Assembly (NCBI RefSeq): GCF_006715045.1
Contig: NZ_VFML01000001.1
Coordinates: forward strand, 1,828,501 to 1,892,500
Direction of reading: 5' to 3'
Length of the DNA stretch: 64,000 nucleotides
From: Amycolatopsis cihanbeyliensis
Lineage (GTDB): Bacteria > Actinomycetota > Actinomycetes > Mycobacteriales > Pseudonocardiaceae
Made by a program: the position numbers and the translations under genes. A model generated the notes under the pieces. That model saw only the letters and a list, made by a program, of their open reading frames with translations, made no database searches and had not been told where the DNA came from. Positions 16,224-25,924 of the stretch are shown piece by piece. Positions within the stretch are counted from its first letter, which is position 1, and the number at the start of each line of letters is the position of its first letter.

Positions 16224-17702
16224 TCACCCGCCGAGCTCACCCTTCCACCTGGCCAGCCGACCGGCCCGGTCCACGGCACGCAGCCTGCGCTCGGCCGCCG
16301 CCCGCGACTCCTCGGTGGCGACCACGAGTAGCTGGTCCCGCTCCTGCAACCGGCTGGCGCCGTCCGGGGTGAACCCGTTGCCGTCCCGCACGATCAGGCT
16401 CACCGTCGCGCCGGTCGGCAACCGCAGCTCGTCCAGATGCACGCCGTGCAGGCGTGACCCTGGCCGGACCCGCACCTGCAGCAGCTCGGCGGCGAGTTCG
16501 TCCAGCGGGGCCGAGTCGAGCTGGATCTCCCTCGGCTCGCCCTCGGCGGACAGCTTCAGGATCCGCGCCAGCGGGCCGAGGGTGGCGCCCTGTAACAGGG
16601 TGAGCACGAGCACCAGCACGAACACCGCGTCCACGAGCCGCTGTGCCCCCGGTATTCCCTGGGCCAGCGGGATGATCGCGAGCACGATGGGTACCGCGCC
16701 GCGCAGGCCGGCCCAGGAGAGGAAGACCTGCTCACGCCACGGCACGCGGAACGGGGTTGCCGAGATCAACACCGACAGCGGCCGGGCGAGCAGCAGCACC
16801 ACCGCGCCGGCCACCAGGCCGGGCACCAGGCTGTCCAGCAGCCGCTCCGGCGAGGCGAACAGCCCGAGCAGCACGAACAGGCCGATCTGGGCGAGCCAGC
16901 CGAGACCCTCGGCGAAGGACAGGGTGTCCGAGCGGTGCGGCAGCCGGGAGTTGCCGAGCACCACTCCCGCGGCGTACGTGGCCAGCAGGCCGGAGGCCTC
17001 CAGCAGTTGCCCCGAGGAAAAGGCGATGAGGCACACCGCCACGGTGGCCAGCGGATAGAGGCCGGTGGCCGGCAACGCCGCCCTGCGCAACGCCTGCGCG
17101 CCGAGCCAGCCGAACACCAGGCCGACCACCAGGCCGGCCACCAACTGGTAGACGATCGTCAGCGGCAGCGTCCAGTCCACGGCGGTGCCGGTGGCCAGCA
17201 CCACCACGGCGATGTAGGCGGGAGCGTCGTTCAACCCGGACTCGAGCTCGACGGTCCCCGCCAGCCGCTTGCTCACCCCCACGCCGCGCAGCACGGAGAA
17301 CACGGCCGCGGCGTCGGTCGAGGCCAGCACCGCACCCCAGAGCAGCGCCATCCGCCAGTCCAGCCCCAGCAGCCAGTGCAGCGCGGTTCCGGTGACCGCG
17401 ATGCTGACCCATACGGCCACAGTGGACAGAGCAAGTCCCGGCCCGAGCGCGGGCCGCACCGCCGACCAGCGGGTGGTGAGGCCGCCTTCGGTGAGAATCA
17501 TCACCAGTGCCGCGATGCCGAGCGCCTGGGTGAGCGTGGCGTCGTCGAACTGGATACCGAAGCCGCTCTCCCCCAGCAGCACCCCGATGCCCAGGTAGAG
17601 CAGCAGCGAGGGGAGTCCTAACCGGATGGAGACGCGCACGGCGAGCACGGCGGCCAGCAGCGCGGCCGCACCGATACCGAGGATGACCGGGAGTTGCTCC
17701 AT
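16224..17702 (-). CDS. Potassium/proton antiporter, CPA1 family with C-terminal RCK/TrkA_C domain
   Basis: A 492-aa membrane antiporter. Twelve or so membrane segments span about 1-390. The ion-binding region GAVLASTDAAAVFSVL and ELESGLNDAPAYIAV (the ND pair) are conserved. A cytosolic TrkA_C domain follows (about 400-485; GSRLHGVHLDELRLPTGATV, LLVVATEE), as in NhaP2/CvrA proteins that export K+ or Na+ in exchange for H+. The ATG at 17702 follows GGGAGG by four bases. No partner is needed. It sits between a DUF167 gene and the SAM-IV-controlled gene but has its own spacing on both sides. Confidence 0.88.
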   Translation of the reverse strand: MEQLPVILGIGAAALLAAVLAVRVSIRLGLPSLLLYLGIGVLLGESGFGIQFDDATLTQALGIAALVMILTEGGLTTRWSAVRPALGPGLALSTVAVWVSIAVTGTALHWLLGLDWRMALLWGAVLASTDAAAVFSVLRGVGVSKRLAGTVELESGLNDAPAYIAVVVLATGTAVDWTLPLTIVYQLVAGLVVGLVFGWLGAQALRRAALPATGLYPLATVAVCLIAFSSGQLLEASGLLATYAAGVVLGNSRLPHRSDTLSFAEGLGWLAQIGLFVLLGLFASPERLLDSLVPGLVAGAVVLLLARPLSVLISATPFRVPWREQVFLSWAGLRGAVPIVLAIIPLAQGIPGAQRLVDAVFVLVLVLTLLQGATLGPLARILKLSAEGEPREIQLDSAPLDELAAELLQVRVRPGSRLHGVHLDELRLPTGATVSLIVRDGNGFTPDGASRLQERDQLLVVATEESRAAAERRLRAVDRAGRLARWKGELGG

Positions 17703-17732
17703 CACACCTCCCGTCCACATCCGATCGTCCCG

Positions 17733-18008
17733 CTAACAGAATAGGGAACGCAGCCGTTCCCGCGCGCCGGGTGGTGCGTCCGGTACCTCGATCAGCTTGT
17801 CCTTGGATCGCTCTCCTTGCACCACAACGACATCGCGCGGGCGTACTGCCAGCGCCTTCGCCAGCGCGCCGCGGACGGCTTCGTTCGCCTTGCCGCCCAC
17901 CGCGGGCGCCTGCACCGCGACGATCAGCGCTTCGCCGAGCGCGCCCTCCCACCGGCCGCCGACCGCGGCACGCTTCGCACCCGGCTTCACCCGGACGGCG
18001 AACCGCAT
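17733..18008 (-). CDS. DUF167 (YggU family) small protein
   Basis: A 91-aa DUF167 protein of unknown function. It has the family core RFAVRVKPGAKRAAVGG, QAPAVGGKANEAV and VVVQGERSKDKLIEV. Starts are possible at 18020, 18011 and 18008; the last gives the typical N-terminus and a GGGAG five bases upstream. It lies between the antiporter and penicillin-binding protein genes. Confidence 0.85.
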   Translation of the reverse strand: MRFAVRVKPGAKRAAVGGRWEGALGEALIVAVQAPAVGGKANEAVRGALAKALAVRPRDVVVVQGERSKDKLIEVPDAPPGARERLRSLFC

Positions 18009-18046
18009 CATCTCTCCCATGTGGACACGCTAGCCCGTACGCTCCG

Positions 18047-19675
18047 TCAACGGTTGCGGAGGAACGTCCCGGTCACGTCCAGTGCGGGGTCCGACGTACC
18101 GGCGCCGCTCACCATCACGGCGAAGGCGAGGTCGCCCTGGTAGCCGGCGAACCAGCCGTGTGCCTGGTTCCGGTCCCTGGCGAGCTGCGCGGTGCCGGTC
18201 TTGCCGCGTACCTCACCGAACCCGCGCAGCGCCGTACCGGTGCCGGTGGTGACGACCTCCCGCATCATCCCACCGATGGTGCGCAGCACCGCGGCGGGCG
18301 GCGCCTGGTAGCCGGTGTTCACCGTGGTGTCCTGGCCGCGCCACAGCCTCGGGGTCACGGCCTCGCCCGCGGCGACCGTCGCCGCCATCAGGGCGACGCC
18401 GAACGGGCTGGCCTGCACCCGCCCCTGGCCGATGCCGTCCTCGAGCCGCTGCACCGGGTCGGCCGCGGCCACCACCTTACCCGCCTCGGTGGTGATACCG
18501 GGGATGGCGAAGTCGGCGTTCAGCCCGAACCGGGTGGCTGCGCGTTCGAGGCCGTCGGCGGGAAGGTCGGCGGCCAGCCGGGCGAAGGTGGTGTTGCAGG
18601 AGTACGCGAAGGCCTCGTGCAGCGGGACCTCACCGAGGTCGAACTCGCCGTCGTTCGGGATAGTCCTGGTGCCGATTCTGGCACTGCCGGGGCAGGGCAG
18701 CACGGTGTCCGCGGACACCCCACCCTGCAAGGCGGCGGCGACAGTGGCGACCTTGAAGGTCGATCCGGGTGCGTAGAGCCCGGAAAGGGCATTCGGCGTG
18801 TCCCCGGCGGCCGCGTTCTGCGCCACGGCGAGGATGTCCCCGGTCGAGGGTTGGATCGCGACCAGCATGGTGGGCGCGCCCGCCGAGTCGACCGCGCCCT
18901 GCGCCGCCCGCTGCGTGGCCGCGCTCACCGTGGCGGTGAGCGGCTCGGCCTGCGCTGCCTCATCGCCGTGCACCGTACGTACCTCGGTGCCGTCGGCGGC
19001 GACGATCGCGACGGACCGGCTGTCCGCGGCCTGTTCGGCGGCCAGCCTGCTCATGCCGTCCAGCAGCAGCGGGGCTGTGACCTCCCCGGAGTCCTCGGCG
19101 GCCTTGGCGCCGTCCTGCCGCCACACCAGCAGGGGCGTGCCGTCCCGGTCGAGCACGGCCGGGCTGCCGATCCGGCTGCGCGCGGCGAGGTGCTGCCCCT
19201 CGGCCAGCCGCGGGTGGATCAGCGTGGGGCTCCACCGCACGGTCCAGCCGCCCGCGGCACGGTCCAGCCGGACCGGGTTCTCGTACTGCCATACCCGCCC
19301 CGGGCCGAGGGTCCACTTGATCCGGAAGCTGCCCTCGACCGTGTCCGCGCCACCGGCGGCGGGCACGTCGACGGGGTACGCCTCGATCGTCGTGGCGGCC
19401 ACGCCGGAGCGGGAGTCGGCGAGCATCGCGGAGGCGGTGGCCGGGTCGTCGGTGTGGCTCGCGGCCCGCCGCACGTCGCCCTCGGCAAAGGCCTCCAGGT
19501 AGCCCGCGACGACCTCAGCCGGCCCGGGCAGGTTCGCTGTCCCCTGCTCCGCCGGTGCTTCGCTACCGGACTCGCCACGCAGGACCAGGATGCCGGCCGC
19601 CACGATGGCCACCACGGACAGTCCCGCTATACCCAGCACCCAGCGCTTGGCCCGCGTGCTCACCCGCACCCCCAT
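18047..19675 (-). CDS. Penicillin-binding protein, class B-like with MecA-type N-terminal domain
   Basis: A 542-aa periplasmic transpeptidase that would crosslink peptidoglycan. One membrane anchor (about 11-32) is followed by an NTF2-like MecA_N domain (about 45-155; VVAGYLEAFAEGDVRRAASHT), a dimerisation segment and the transpeptidase domain (about 280-540). Catalytic motifs: GSTFK (SxxK), YSCNTTF (SxN) and RGKTGTAQ (KTG). There is no lipobox Cys, unlike mycobacterial PBP-lipo. ATG 19675 gives the short cytosolic tail; GTG codons at 19669 and 19663 are alternatives. The adjacent two-component system may be related but is a separate unit. Confidence 0.9.
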   Translation of the reverse strand: MGVRVSTRAKRWVLGIAGLSVVAIVAAGILVLRGESGSEAPAEQGTANLPGPAEVVAGYLEAFAEGDVRRAASHTDDPATASAMLADSRSGVAATTIEAYPVDVPAAGGADTVEGSFRIKWTLGPGRVWQYENPVRLDRAAGGWTVRWSPTLIHPRLAEGQHLAARSRIGSPAVLDRDGTPLLVWRQDGAKAAEDSGEVTAPLLLDGMSRLAAEQAADSRSVAIVAADGTEVRTVHGDEAAQAEPLTATVSAATQRAAQGAVDSAGAPTMLVAIQPSTGDILAVAQNAAAGDTPNALSGLYAPGSTFKVATVAAALQGGVSADTVLPCPGSARIGTRTIPNDGEFDLGEVPLHEAFAYSCNTTFARLAADLPADGLERAATRFGLNADFAIPGITTEAGKVVAAADPVQRLEDGIGQGRVQASPFGVALMAATVAAGEAVTPRLWRGQDTTVNTGYQAPPAAVLRTIGGMMREVVTTGTGTALRGFGEVRGKTGTAQLARDRNQAHGWFAGYQGDLAFAVMVSGAGTSDPALDVTGTFLRNR

Positions 19676-19767
19676 CCTCGCCTGGCTCACCGGGTGAATC
19701 GGTAACCGGACCCGTCCGTTACACATCGGGCGGCCAGGGTGACACCGGTCACCGCGGCCCGCGGCTG

Positions 19768-20427
19768 TCAGGCGAGCCGGTAGCCCATCCCGCGGACGGT
19801 GAGGATCCGGTCGTGGCCGAGCTTGCGGCGCAGGGTCCGCACGTACACGTCCACCACGTTCGACCCGGGATCGAAGTCGTAGCCCCACACGTGCGAGAGG
19901 ATCTGCCCGCGGGAGAGCACCTGCCCCGGATGGCGCAGGAACAGCTCCAGCAGGGAGAACTCCCGCGCGGTGAGGTCCACTGTGCTCTCTTCGGTGCGTA
20001 CCCGCCTGGTACGCAGGTCCAGGGACAGCGATCCGTTGCGCAGCACGGTGACCTCGGGTGCGTGGTCGCCGGACTTCAGCCGCAGCCGCACCCTGGCCAG
20101 CAGCTCCTCGAACCGGAAGGGCTTGGTCATGTAGTCGTCGGCACCGCCCTCCAGGCCGGCCACGGTGTCCCGCACCGAATCCCGCGCGGTCAGGATGATC
20201 ACCGGGGTGGTCACCTTCGCGTCCCGCATCGCCTGCAGCACCGTGAATCCGTCCATCCCCGGCAGCCCGAGGTCGAGCACCACCAGATCGTGCCCGCCGG
20301 AGATGACGCTACGCAGTGCGGCATCCCCGTCGGTGACGACGGTGGTCACGAAACCGTTGGCGCGCAAACCCTTATCCACAAAGGACGCGATCCGTTCCTC
20401 GTCCTCCACGATCAGGATCCGACTCAT
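19768..20427 (-). CDS. OmpR/PhoB-family response regulator
   Basis: A 219-aa two-component regulator. The receiver domain is 1-118: VEDEE acidic pocket, D52 phosphoacceptor in VVLDLGLPGMDG, T80 and K102 in MTKPF. The winged-helix DNA-binding domain is about 125-219 (LTAREFSLLELFLRHPGQVLSR, VVDVYVRTLRRKLG). Its ATG overlaps the kinase stop (ATGA, 20424-20427) and has GGAGGAG upstream. It should be phosphorylated by the kinase encoded immediately upstream. Targets are unknown; the palindrome at 22182-22215 ahead of the operon is a candidate site. Confidence 0.93.
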   Translation of the reverse strand: MSRILIVEDEERIASFVDKGLRANGFVTTVVTDGDAALRSVISGGHDLVVLDLGLPGMDGFTVLQAMRDAKVTTPVIILTARDSVRDTVAGLEGGADDYMTKPFRFEELLARVRLRLKSGDHAPEVTVLRNGSLSLDLRTRRVRTEESTVDLTAREFSLLELFLRHPGQVLSRGQILSHVWGYDFDPGSNVVDVYVRTLRRKLGHDRILTVRGMGYRLA

Positions 20428-21857
20428 GGTTGCTCCTCCCCTGCCTGCGGCCACCCGGGCAGTTCGACGCCGAAGGTGGCACCCTGCACCGGCGCCGACA
20501 GCACGCGCACCTCGCCGTGGTGCGCGTCGGCGATGGCTTTCACGATGGCGAGGCCGAGCCCGGCGCCGGTCCGTCCCGCCGTTCCCGCGGCGCCGCGGGC
20601 GAACCGCTCGAAGATGCGTTGCGCGTCCTCCCGCGGCACGCCGGGGCCGCTGTCGGTCACCCAGAACGACACCCGACCGTGCCGCACCGAGGAACCGATC
20701 CGGATCATCGCACCGGGTTCGGTGTACTGCACGGCGTTCTGCGCCAGTTGCAACACCGCCTGGGTCACCCGCTGCGGGTCGAGGAACACCTCGCCCTCGC
20801 CGAGTGCCTCCAGCGTCCATTCCCTCGGCGCGATCGCCCTGGCCTTGGCGTCGATGTCGCTGGTGAGCTCGGGCAACGAGGTCCATTCCGGTCGCAGGAA
20901 GTCCGGTCGCTGCGCCTTGGCCAGCAGCAGCAGCTCGTCCACGATCCGGGCCATCCGGTCGAGCTCGTCGGTGCACAACCGGACCACCTCGGCCCGCTCC
21001 ACGGGGTCCTCGCCCATCACCTCGAGGTGGCCACGCACGATCGTGATCGGCGTGCGCAGCTCGTGGCCCGCGTCGTCGAGGAACTGCCGGTGCGTGCCGA
21101 AGGCGGTCTCCAGCCGGTCCAGCATCGCGTTGAACTGCTCGGCGAGAGCGGCGATGTCGTCCCGCCCGCGAACCGGGATGCGGTGGGTGAGGTCGTGCTC
21201 GGTGAGCCGGGCGGCGGCCTGCCGCACCGTGCGCACCGGGGCCAGAATCTGGCCGGCGACCAGCCACGAGGCCCCCGCGCCCAGCACCAGGGCGACCAGG
21301 CTGACCACGGCCAGGGTGCGCACCGTGCTGTCCGCCTCCGCCTCGGCGGGGCCGGTGAAGTACCCGGCCACGAACCACGCCTTCGGCCGCGTGTCCACAT
21401 CCACCCGCAGCCAGCGCATCTCGCCGGCCGGGGTCCGCACCGCCCCCGAGCCCTGGTCCGTGCCCACGATCCGGCGCAGCAGTGGCTCGTCCAGCGGGAC
21501 CTCGCGGAGCCGGTCGCCGGACTGCCGGACCACGCCGAGGCTGCCGCCCTGCTCGGTGATGCCGAGCAGGAGCTCGGCCTGGTCGGTGTACTGGGCCTCG
21601 AGGTGCCGCAGGAACAGCACCCCGGGGTCCGTGATCGGCCGCCCGGTGGCCGGCTCGACCCCGGCCGCGGCGAAGGTGCGGAACTCGGCCGCGTCCTGTT
21701 CCAGGCTGCGGTTCACCCGGTCGGTCACCGAGTTGTACTCGAACTCCATCACCAGCAGGACCACGGTGGCCAGGCCCGCGGTCATCACCAGCACCAGCCA
21801 GAACATGATCTGCGCCCGTGCCGGAACCCGGGTGCCCCGCACCCGTTGTTCAGCCAT
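20424..21857 (-). CDS. Sensor histidine kinase (HAMP, HisKA, HATPase_c)
   Basis: A 477-aa membrane kinase. TM1 is about 16-38, an extracytoplasmic sensor about 40-178, TM2 about 179-203, HAMP about 204-256, HisKA with H265 in DDAGHELRTPI, then HATPase_c with N-box LAQNAVQYT, DSGPGVP and GAGLGLAIVKAI. The ATG at 21857 overlaps the end of the preceding small gene by eight bases, and its own stop overlaps the response-regulator start, so three genes form one coupled unit. The sensor domain has no motif I recognise. Confidence 0.93.
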   Translation of the reverse strand: MAEQRVRGTRVPARAQIMFWLVLVMTAGLATVVLLVMEFEYNSVTDRVNRSLEQDAAEFRTFAAAGVEPATGRPITDPGVLFLRHLEAQYTDQAELLLGITEQGGSLGVVRQSGDRLREVPLDEPLLRRIVGTDQGSGAVRTPAGEMRWLRVDVDTRPKAWFVAGYFTGPAEAEADSTVRTLAVVSLVALVLGAGASWLVAGQILAPVRTVRQAAARLTEHDLTHRIPVRGRDDIAALAEQFNAMLDRLETAFGTHRQFLDDAGHELRTPITIVRGHLEVMGEDPVERAEVVRLCTDELDRMARIVDELLLLAKAQRPDFLRPEWTSLPELTSDIDAKARAIAPREWTLEALGEGEVFLDPQRVTQAVLQLAQNAVQYTEPGAMIRIGSSVRHGRVSFWVTDSGPGVPREDAQRIFERFARGAAGTAGRTGAGLGLAIVKAIADAHHGEVRVLSAPVQGATFGVELPGWPQAGEEQP

Positions 21858-22149
21858 CCTCGTCCTTGTCGGCGTCGTCCGGGTCGGCCCCGCCGTCGCC
21901 ACCGTCATCGTCATCGTCATCGCTCACCGGCGGTGGCGGCGGCACGTGGGTCTGTTCCGGCGCGCTGGAGGTGGGTTCCGGAGTCCGCGGAGCGGTCGAC
22001 ACGCTGGCGGGCGGCGACTCGCCGATCCGCACGATCTCCGGCACCCGGGGCGGATCCGGCTCGTTGACCAGGAACAAGGTCGCGAGCGCGACACCGACCG
22101 GCAGCGCGATGACGGCGATCAGCGCGACCACCCGGGGCACTCTGCTCAT
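21850..22149 (-). CDS. Small membrane protein with Pro- and Asp-rich extracytoplasmic tail
   Basis: A 99-aa protein starting MSRVPRVVALIAVIALPVG: one membrane segment (about 5-28), a Pro/Ser/Thr linker with a run of prolines, and a strongly acidic end containing six consecutive Asp then PDDADKDEDG. The stop overlaps the kinase ATG by eight bases. Co-translation with a kinase suggests an accessory or cation-binding role at the membrane, which is an inference. The frame is open back to an ATG at 22221, but that start would place coding sequence through the 34-bp palindrome; 22149 is preferred. Confidence 0.65.
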   Translation of the reverse strand: MSRVPRVVALIAVIALPVGVALATLFLVNEPDPPRVPEIVRIGESPPASVSTAPRTPEPTSSAPEQTHVPPPPPVSDDDDDDGGDGGADPDDADKDEDG

Positions 22150-22181
22150 CACCCCAGGCTGGTCGGGCTCGGCGAGGGCAG

Positions 22182-22215
22182 GGTGAGACGAAGATGAGTT
22201 CTTCTTCATCTCACC
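22182..22215. promoter_or_regulatory. 34-bp palindrome between ileS and the two-component operon
   Basis: The arms GGTGAGAnGAAGA and TCTTCnTCTCACC pair at 12 of 13 positions around an 8-bp centre. It starts 33 bp upstream of the small-gene ATG (22149) and begins 13 bp past the ileS stop. It could be the ileS terminator (no T-run) or an operator for the two-component operon; the size and symmetry suit either. Confidence 0.55.
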
Positions 22216-22227
22216 GGGCATCCGCGG

Positions 22228-25200
22228 CTAGGGCGTCTCCGCCGCCCCGGCGGCACTCGCCACCGCGACCGTCACCATGACCCCCTCGCCCACCGTGCCG
22301 GGAAAGCCGTTCTCCACCGGCGCGTAGCGCACGCTGGAGGCGAGCGTCTCGCCGGCGAGGAACCGCTCGTGCGCGCGTGCCGCGGCCACGGCGTCCTCCG
22401 GCGCGTCCACCGTGAGCGTGATCCGGTCAGCGACATCCAGCTCGGCCTCCCGCCGCGCCTGCTGCACCACCCGGACCAGGTCCCTGGCGAGCCCCTCGGC
22501 GGCCAGCTCCGGGGTCAGCCCGGTGTCCAGCAGGACCAGGCCGGAACCACCGGGCAGCTCCGCGGCCGCTCCGGAGTCCTTGGCCACCAGCCTGCGCTCG
22601 TACTCCCCGTCGGCCAGTTCGATGCCGGCGGCCACCACGCCACCCGACGGCGAGGTGGACCACTCACCCGCCTTGACCGCCTTGATCACCTTCTGCACGT
22701 CCTTACCCAGCCGTGGGCCCGCGGCGCGGGCGTTCACCGCGACATCGAACCCGCCGTGCGCGGCGACATCGGTGGTCAGCTCGACCGACTTGACGTTCAC
22801 CTCCTCGGCGATGATGTCGGTGAACTCCCGCAGCACCTCGACGTCCTCCGCGGCCACCAGCAGCCGGGACAGTGGCAACCGCACCCGCAGCTTGTTCGCC
22901 TTGCGCAGGGACAGCGTCGAGGAGCACACCTGGCGCACCCGGTCCATGGCGGTGACCAGCGTGGGGTCGGCCGGCAGGTCGGTGGTGCTCGGCCAGTCGG
23001 TGAGATGCACCGAACGGCCGCCGGTCAGGCCGCGCCAGACCGCCTCCGTGGTCAGCGGCAGCAACGGGGCCGCCGTGCGGCAGGTGACCTCGAGCACGGT
23101 GTGCAGGGTGTCGATGGCGTCCTGATCCCCGGCCCAGAACCGGTCCCTCGACCGGCGCACGTACCAGTTGGTGAGCACCTCGAGGAAGTTGCGGACGAGC
23201 GCGCAGCCCTCCGCGATGTCGTAGGTGTCCAGCGCGTGCTCGACATCGGTCACCAACTCGTGCAGCTTGGCCAGCACGTAGCGGTCCAGCACATGGCCGG
23301 AGCCCGTACGGAAGCGGCCCTCCACACCCTCGGCGTTGGCGTACAGCGCCAGGAAGTACCAGGAGTTCCACAGCGGCAGCACCGCCTGGCGCACGGCGTC
23401 CCTGATGCCCTTCTCGGTGACGACGAGGTTGCCGCCGCGCAGGATCGGGCTCGCCATCAGGTACCAGCGCATGGCGTCCGAGCCGTCCCGGTCGAACACC
23501 TCGGTCACGGCCGGGTAGTTGCGCAGTGACTTGGACATCTTCTGCCCGTCGGAGCCGAGCACGATGCCGTGCGAGACGCAGGTGCGGAACGCCGGCCGGT
23601 CGAACAGCGCGGTGGCCAGCACGTGCAGGGTGTAGAACCAGCCGCGGGTCTGCCCGATGTACTCGACGATGAAGTCGCCCGGGTAGTGGTGCTCGAACCA
23701 GTCCGCGTTCTGATACGGGTAGTGCACCTGGGCGAACGGCATGGAGCCGGAGTCGAACCACACGTCCAGCACGTCCGGGATCCGCCGCATGGTGGACGTG
23801 CCGGTGGGGTCGTCCGGGTTGGGCCGGGTCAGCTCGTCGATGAACGGCCGGTGCAGGTCCTCCAGCCGCACTCCGAAGTCGCGCTCCAGCTCGTCCAGCG
23901 AGCCGTACACATCGGTGCGCGGGTACTCCGGGTTGTCCGAGACCCACACCGGGATCGGGGTGCCCCAGTAGCGGTTGCGGGAGATCGACCAGTCCCGCGC
24001 GTTCTCCAGCCACTTGCCGAACTGGCCGTCCTTGACGTGTTCGGGGTACCAGGTGATCTGCTGGTTCAGCTCGACCATCCGGTCCTTGAACCGGGTGACC
24101 GCGACGAACCAGGAGGAGACCGCCCGGTAGATCAGCGGGTTGCGGCAGCGCCAGCAGTGCGGGTACGGGTGCTCGTAGGTCTCGTGCCGCAGCAGTACCG
24201 CGCCCTGCTCGGCGGCGGATCCGGTGCCGTTCTTCAGGTCCTTGATGATGTTCGGGTTGGCGTCGAACACGTTCTGGCCCGCGTAGTCCGGCACCGAGGC
24301 GTCGAACCGACCCTTGGCGTCCACCGGGGTGACCGGGGTGATACCGGCCGCGTCGGTGACGACCTTGTCCTCCTCACCGTAGGCCGGGGCGATGTGCACG
24401 ACGCCGGTGCCGTCGTCGGTGGTGACGTAGTCGGCGGCGAGGACCTGGTGCGCGTTCTGCCGACCGGCGAAGTACGGGAACGGCGGGGCGTAGCGGGTGC
24501 CGAGCAGGTCGGCTCCGCGGTACCGGCCGAGCACCGCCGGTTCCTCGCCGAGTTCCCTGGCGTAGGCGGGCACCCTCGCCTCGGCGAGCAGGAACCGCAG
24601 CCCGCCCGCCTCGACCAGCACGTACTCCACCTCGGGATGCACGGCGGTGGCCAGGTTGGACGGCACGGTCCACGGGGTGGTGGTCCAGATCAGCAGGTAG
24701 GCGCCGTCCAGCGCGGAGTCGTTGCCCTCGATCCGGTAGCCGATGGTGACCGCGGGGTCCTGCCTGCTCTGGTAGACGTCGTCGTCCATCCGCAGTTCGT
24801 GGTTGGACAGCGGGGTCTCGTCCCGCCAGCAGTAGGGCAGTACCCGGTAGCCCTCGTACACCAGGCCCTTGTCCCAGAGCTGCTTGAACGCCCAGAGCAC
24901 CGACTCCATGAAGGTGACGTTGAGCGTCTTGTAGTCGTTCTCGAAGTCCACCCAGCGGGCCTGGCGGGTGACGTACTCCTGCCACTCGGCCGTGTAGCGC
25001 AGCACCGACTCGCGGCAGGCCTGGTTGAACGCGGCGATGCCCATCTCGTCGATCTGCGACTTGTCGGTGATGCCGAGCTGCCGTTCGGCCTCCAACTCGG
25101 CGGGCAGGCCGTGGGTGTCCCAGCCGAACCGGCGCTCGACCCGCTTGCCACGCATGGTCTGGTAGCGCGGCACGATGTCCTTGACGTACCCGGTGAGCAG

Positions 25201-25416
25201 GTGGCCGTAGTGCGGAAGGCCGTTGGCGAAGGGCGGGCCGTCGTAGAAGACGTACTCGTTCGAGCCGTTCGTGCCCGGCTCGCGGGCCTCCACGGTGGCG
25301 ATGAAGGTGCGATCGGTCTCCCAGTAGGCCAGCACGTCCCGTTCCAGTGCCGGGAAGGACGGCTGGGCAGGGACCTGGCCTGCGGGCTGGTCGCCGAGTC
25401 GGCCCTTGGGGTACAT
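22228..25416 (-). CDS. ileS: Isoleucyl-tRNA synthetase
   Basis: Charges tRNA-Ile with isoleucine in the cytosol. It is 1062 aa, full length for the larger (eukaryote-like) bacterial IleS type. The HIGH signature appears as [10 protein letters not shown] near residue 70 and KMSKS as [10 protein letters not shown] near 640. The CP1 editing domain (about 200-400) contains [11 protein letters not shown] and [17 protein letters not shown], and the anticodon-binding domain follows (about 690-1000). ATG 25416 is preceded by GAGGAG eight bases upstream within the T-box leader. Type-2 IleS enzymes are often naturally mupirocin-resistant; whether this one is cannot be read directly. Confidence 0.97.
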   Translation of the reverse strand: MYPKGRLGDQPAGQVPAQPSFPALERDVLAYWETDRTFIATVEAREPGTNGSNEYVFYDGPPFANGLPHYGHLLTGYVKDIVPRYQTMRGKRVERRFGWDTHGLPAELEAERQLGITDKSQIDEMGIAAFNQACRESVLRYTAEWQEYVTRQARWVDFENDYKTLNVTFMESVLWAFKQLWDKGLVYEGYRVLPYCWRDETPLSNHELRMDDDVYQSRQDPAVTIGYRIEGNDSALDGAYLLIWTTTPWTVPSNLATAVHPEVEYVLVEAGGLRFLLAEARVPAYARELGEEPAVLGRYRGADLLGTRYAPPFPYFAGRQNAHQVLAADYVTTDDGTGVVHIAPAYGEEDKVVTDAAGITPVTPVDAKGRFDASVPDYAGQNVFDANPNIIKDLKNGTGSAAEQGAVLLRHETYEHPYPHCWRCRNPLIYRAVSSWFVAVTRFKDRMVELNQQITWYPEHVKDGQFGKWLENARDWSISRNRYWGTPIPVWVSDNPEYPRTDVYGSLDELERDFGVRLEDLHRPFIDELTRPNPDDPTGTSTMRRIPDVLDVWFDSGSMPFAQVHYPYQNADWFEHHYPGDFIVEYIGQTRGWFYTLHVLATALFDRPAFRTCVSHGIVLGSDGQKMSKSLRNYPAVTEVFDRDGSDAMRWYLMASPILRGGNLVVTEKGIRDAVRQAVLPLWNSWYFLALYANAEGVEGRFRTGSGHVLDRYVLAKLHELVTDVEHALDTYDIAEGCALVRNFLEVLTNWYVRRSRDRFWAGDQDAIDTLHTVLEVTCRTAAPLLPLTTEAVWRGLTGGRSVHLTDWPSTTDLPADPTLVTAMDRVRQVCSSTLSLRKANKLRVRLPLSRLLVAAEDVEVLREFTDIIAEEVNVKSVELTTDVAAHGGFDVAVNARAAGPRLGKDVQKVIKAVKAGEWSTSPSGGVVAAGIELADGEYERRLVAKDSGAAAELPGGSGLVLLDTGLTPELAAEGLARDLVRVVQQARREAELDVADRITLTVDAPEDAVAAARAHERFLAGETLASSVRYAPVENGFPGTVGEGVMVTVAVASAAGAAETP

Positions 25417-25419
25417 CCG

Positions 25420-25665
25420 GTGCGCTCCTCGCGGTTCGTCTCTCGTCCTGCCTCCGGTTGCCCGGAGACGGCCGGGGACGAGACGTCGCCGCCGTGGCGA
25501 ACGTTCCGCGGTACCACCCCGCTTGCCCGCGCCGCGCGGGCCACTTCATTGCACGGCTGTCACGGGCCGCGCCCGTCCGGTTCTACTGAGGCCGCCGTGG
25601 CCCGTTCTTCCGGAGGCTCCCCGGTGATGGCCGGATCAACACCCTGCTGTATCCAGCGTAACCAC
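25420..25665 (-). promoter_or_regulatory. ileS: T-box leader controlling ileS (translational type)
   Basis: On the minus strand the leader contains GGGGTGGTACCGCGG at 25520-25506, the T-box sequence that pairs with the NCCA end of uncharged tRNA. Upstream, a short stem I holds CCATCACCGG, with ATC (25628-25626) as the probable isoleucine specifier. Downstream, a long imperfect hairpin with arms 25476-25485 and 25437-25448 lies just before the GAGGAG ribosome site and is a likely sequestrator. There is no U-run terminator, so control is probably of translation initiation, as in other actinobacterial ileS T-boxes. Confidence 0.88.
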
Positions 25666-25690
25666 CCGTGCCAACCCGTTAACCGCAGGG

Positions 25691-25924
25691 TCAGTCGAAC
25701 TCCCCTGCCTTGACTCCCCGGATGAAGGCGTCCCACTCGGCGGGGGTGAAGTAGTGCGCGGGCCGGGTGCGGTCCTTGGTGTCCCGGACGTACCGGCCGC
25801 CCTCGGGCGCCTCGGCCACCTCCACGCACTGGCCACCGTTGCCACCGCTGAAACTCGATGTTCGCCAGCAGAGCTGGCCCGGGTCGGAGGGCATGGCTCC
25901 GCGCCCCTTTCCACATGTGCTCAC
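25691..25924 (-). CDS. DUF397 protein
   Basis: A 77-aa DUF397 protein, recognised by WRTSSFSGGNGGQCVEVAEA and VRDTKDRT then FTPAEWDAFIRGVKAGEFD. The GTG at 25924 overlaps the XRE gene stop (GTGA); ATG 25894, with GGAG upstream, would give a 67-aa product. DUF397 genes in streptomycetes and relatives typically sit next to XRE/DUF5753 regulators and are thought to act with them, as in the BldB/WhiJ-type systems. It is predicted to be a partner of the XRE protein here. Confidence 0.85.
   Translation of the reverse strand: MSTCGKGRGAMPSDPGQLCWRTSSFSGGNGGQCVEVAEAPEGGRYVRDTKDRTRPAHYFTPAEWDAFIRGVKAGEFD

Noticed and set aside
19555..22197. Very long plus-strand open frame (about 880 codons) opposite the PBP and two-component genes
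   Set aside because: The minus-strand frames here carry complete transpeptidase, receiver and kinase motifs. The plus frame is low-complexity Arg/Pro/Ser sequence typical of antisense shadows in high-GC DNA.
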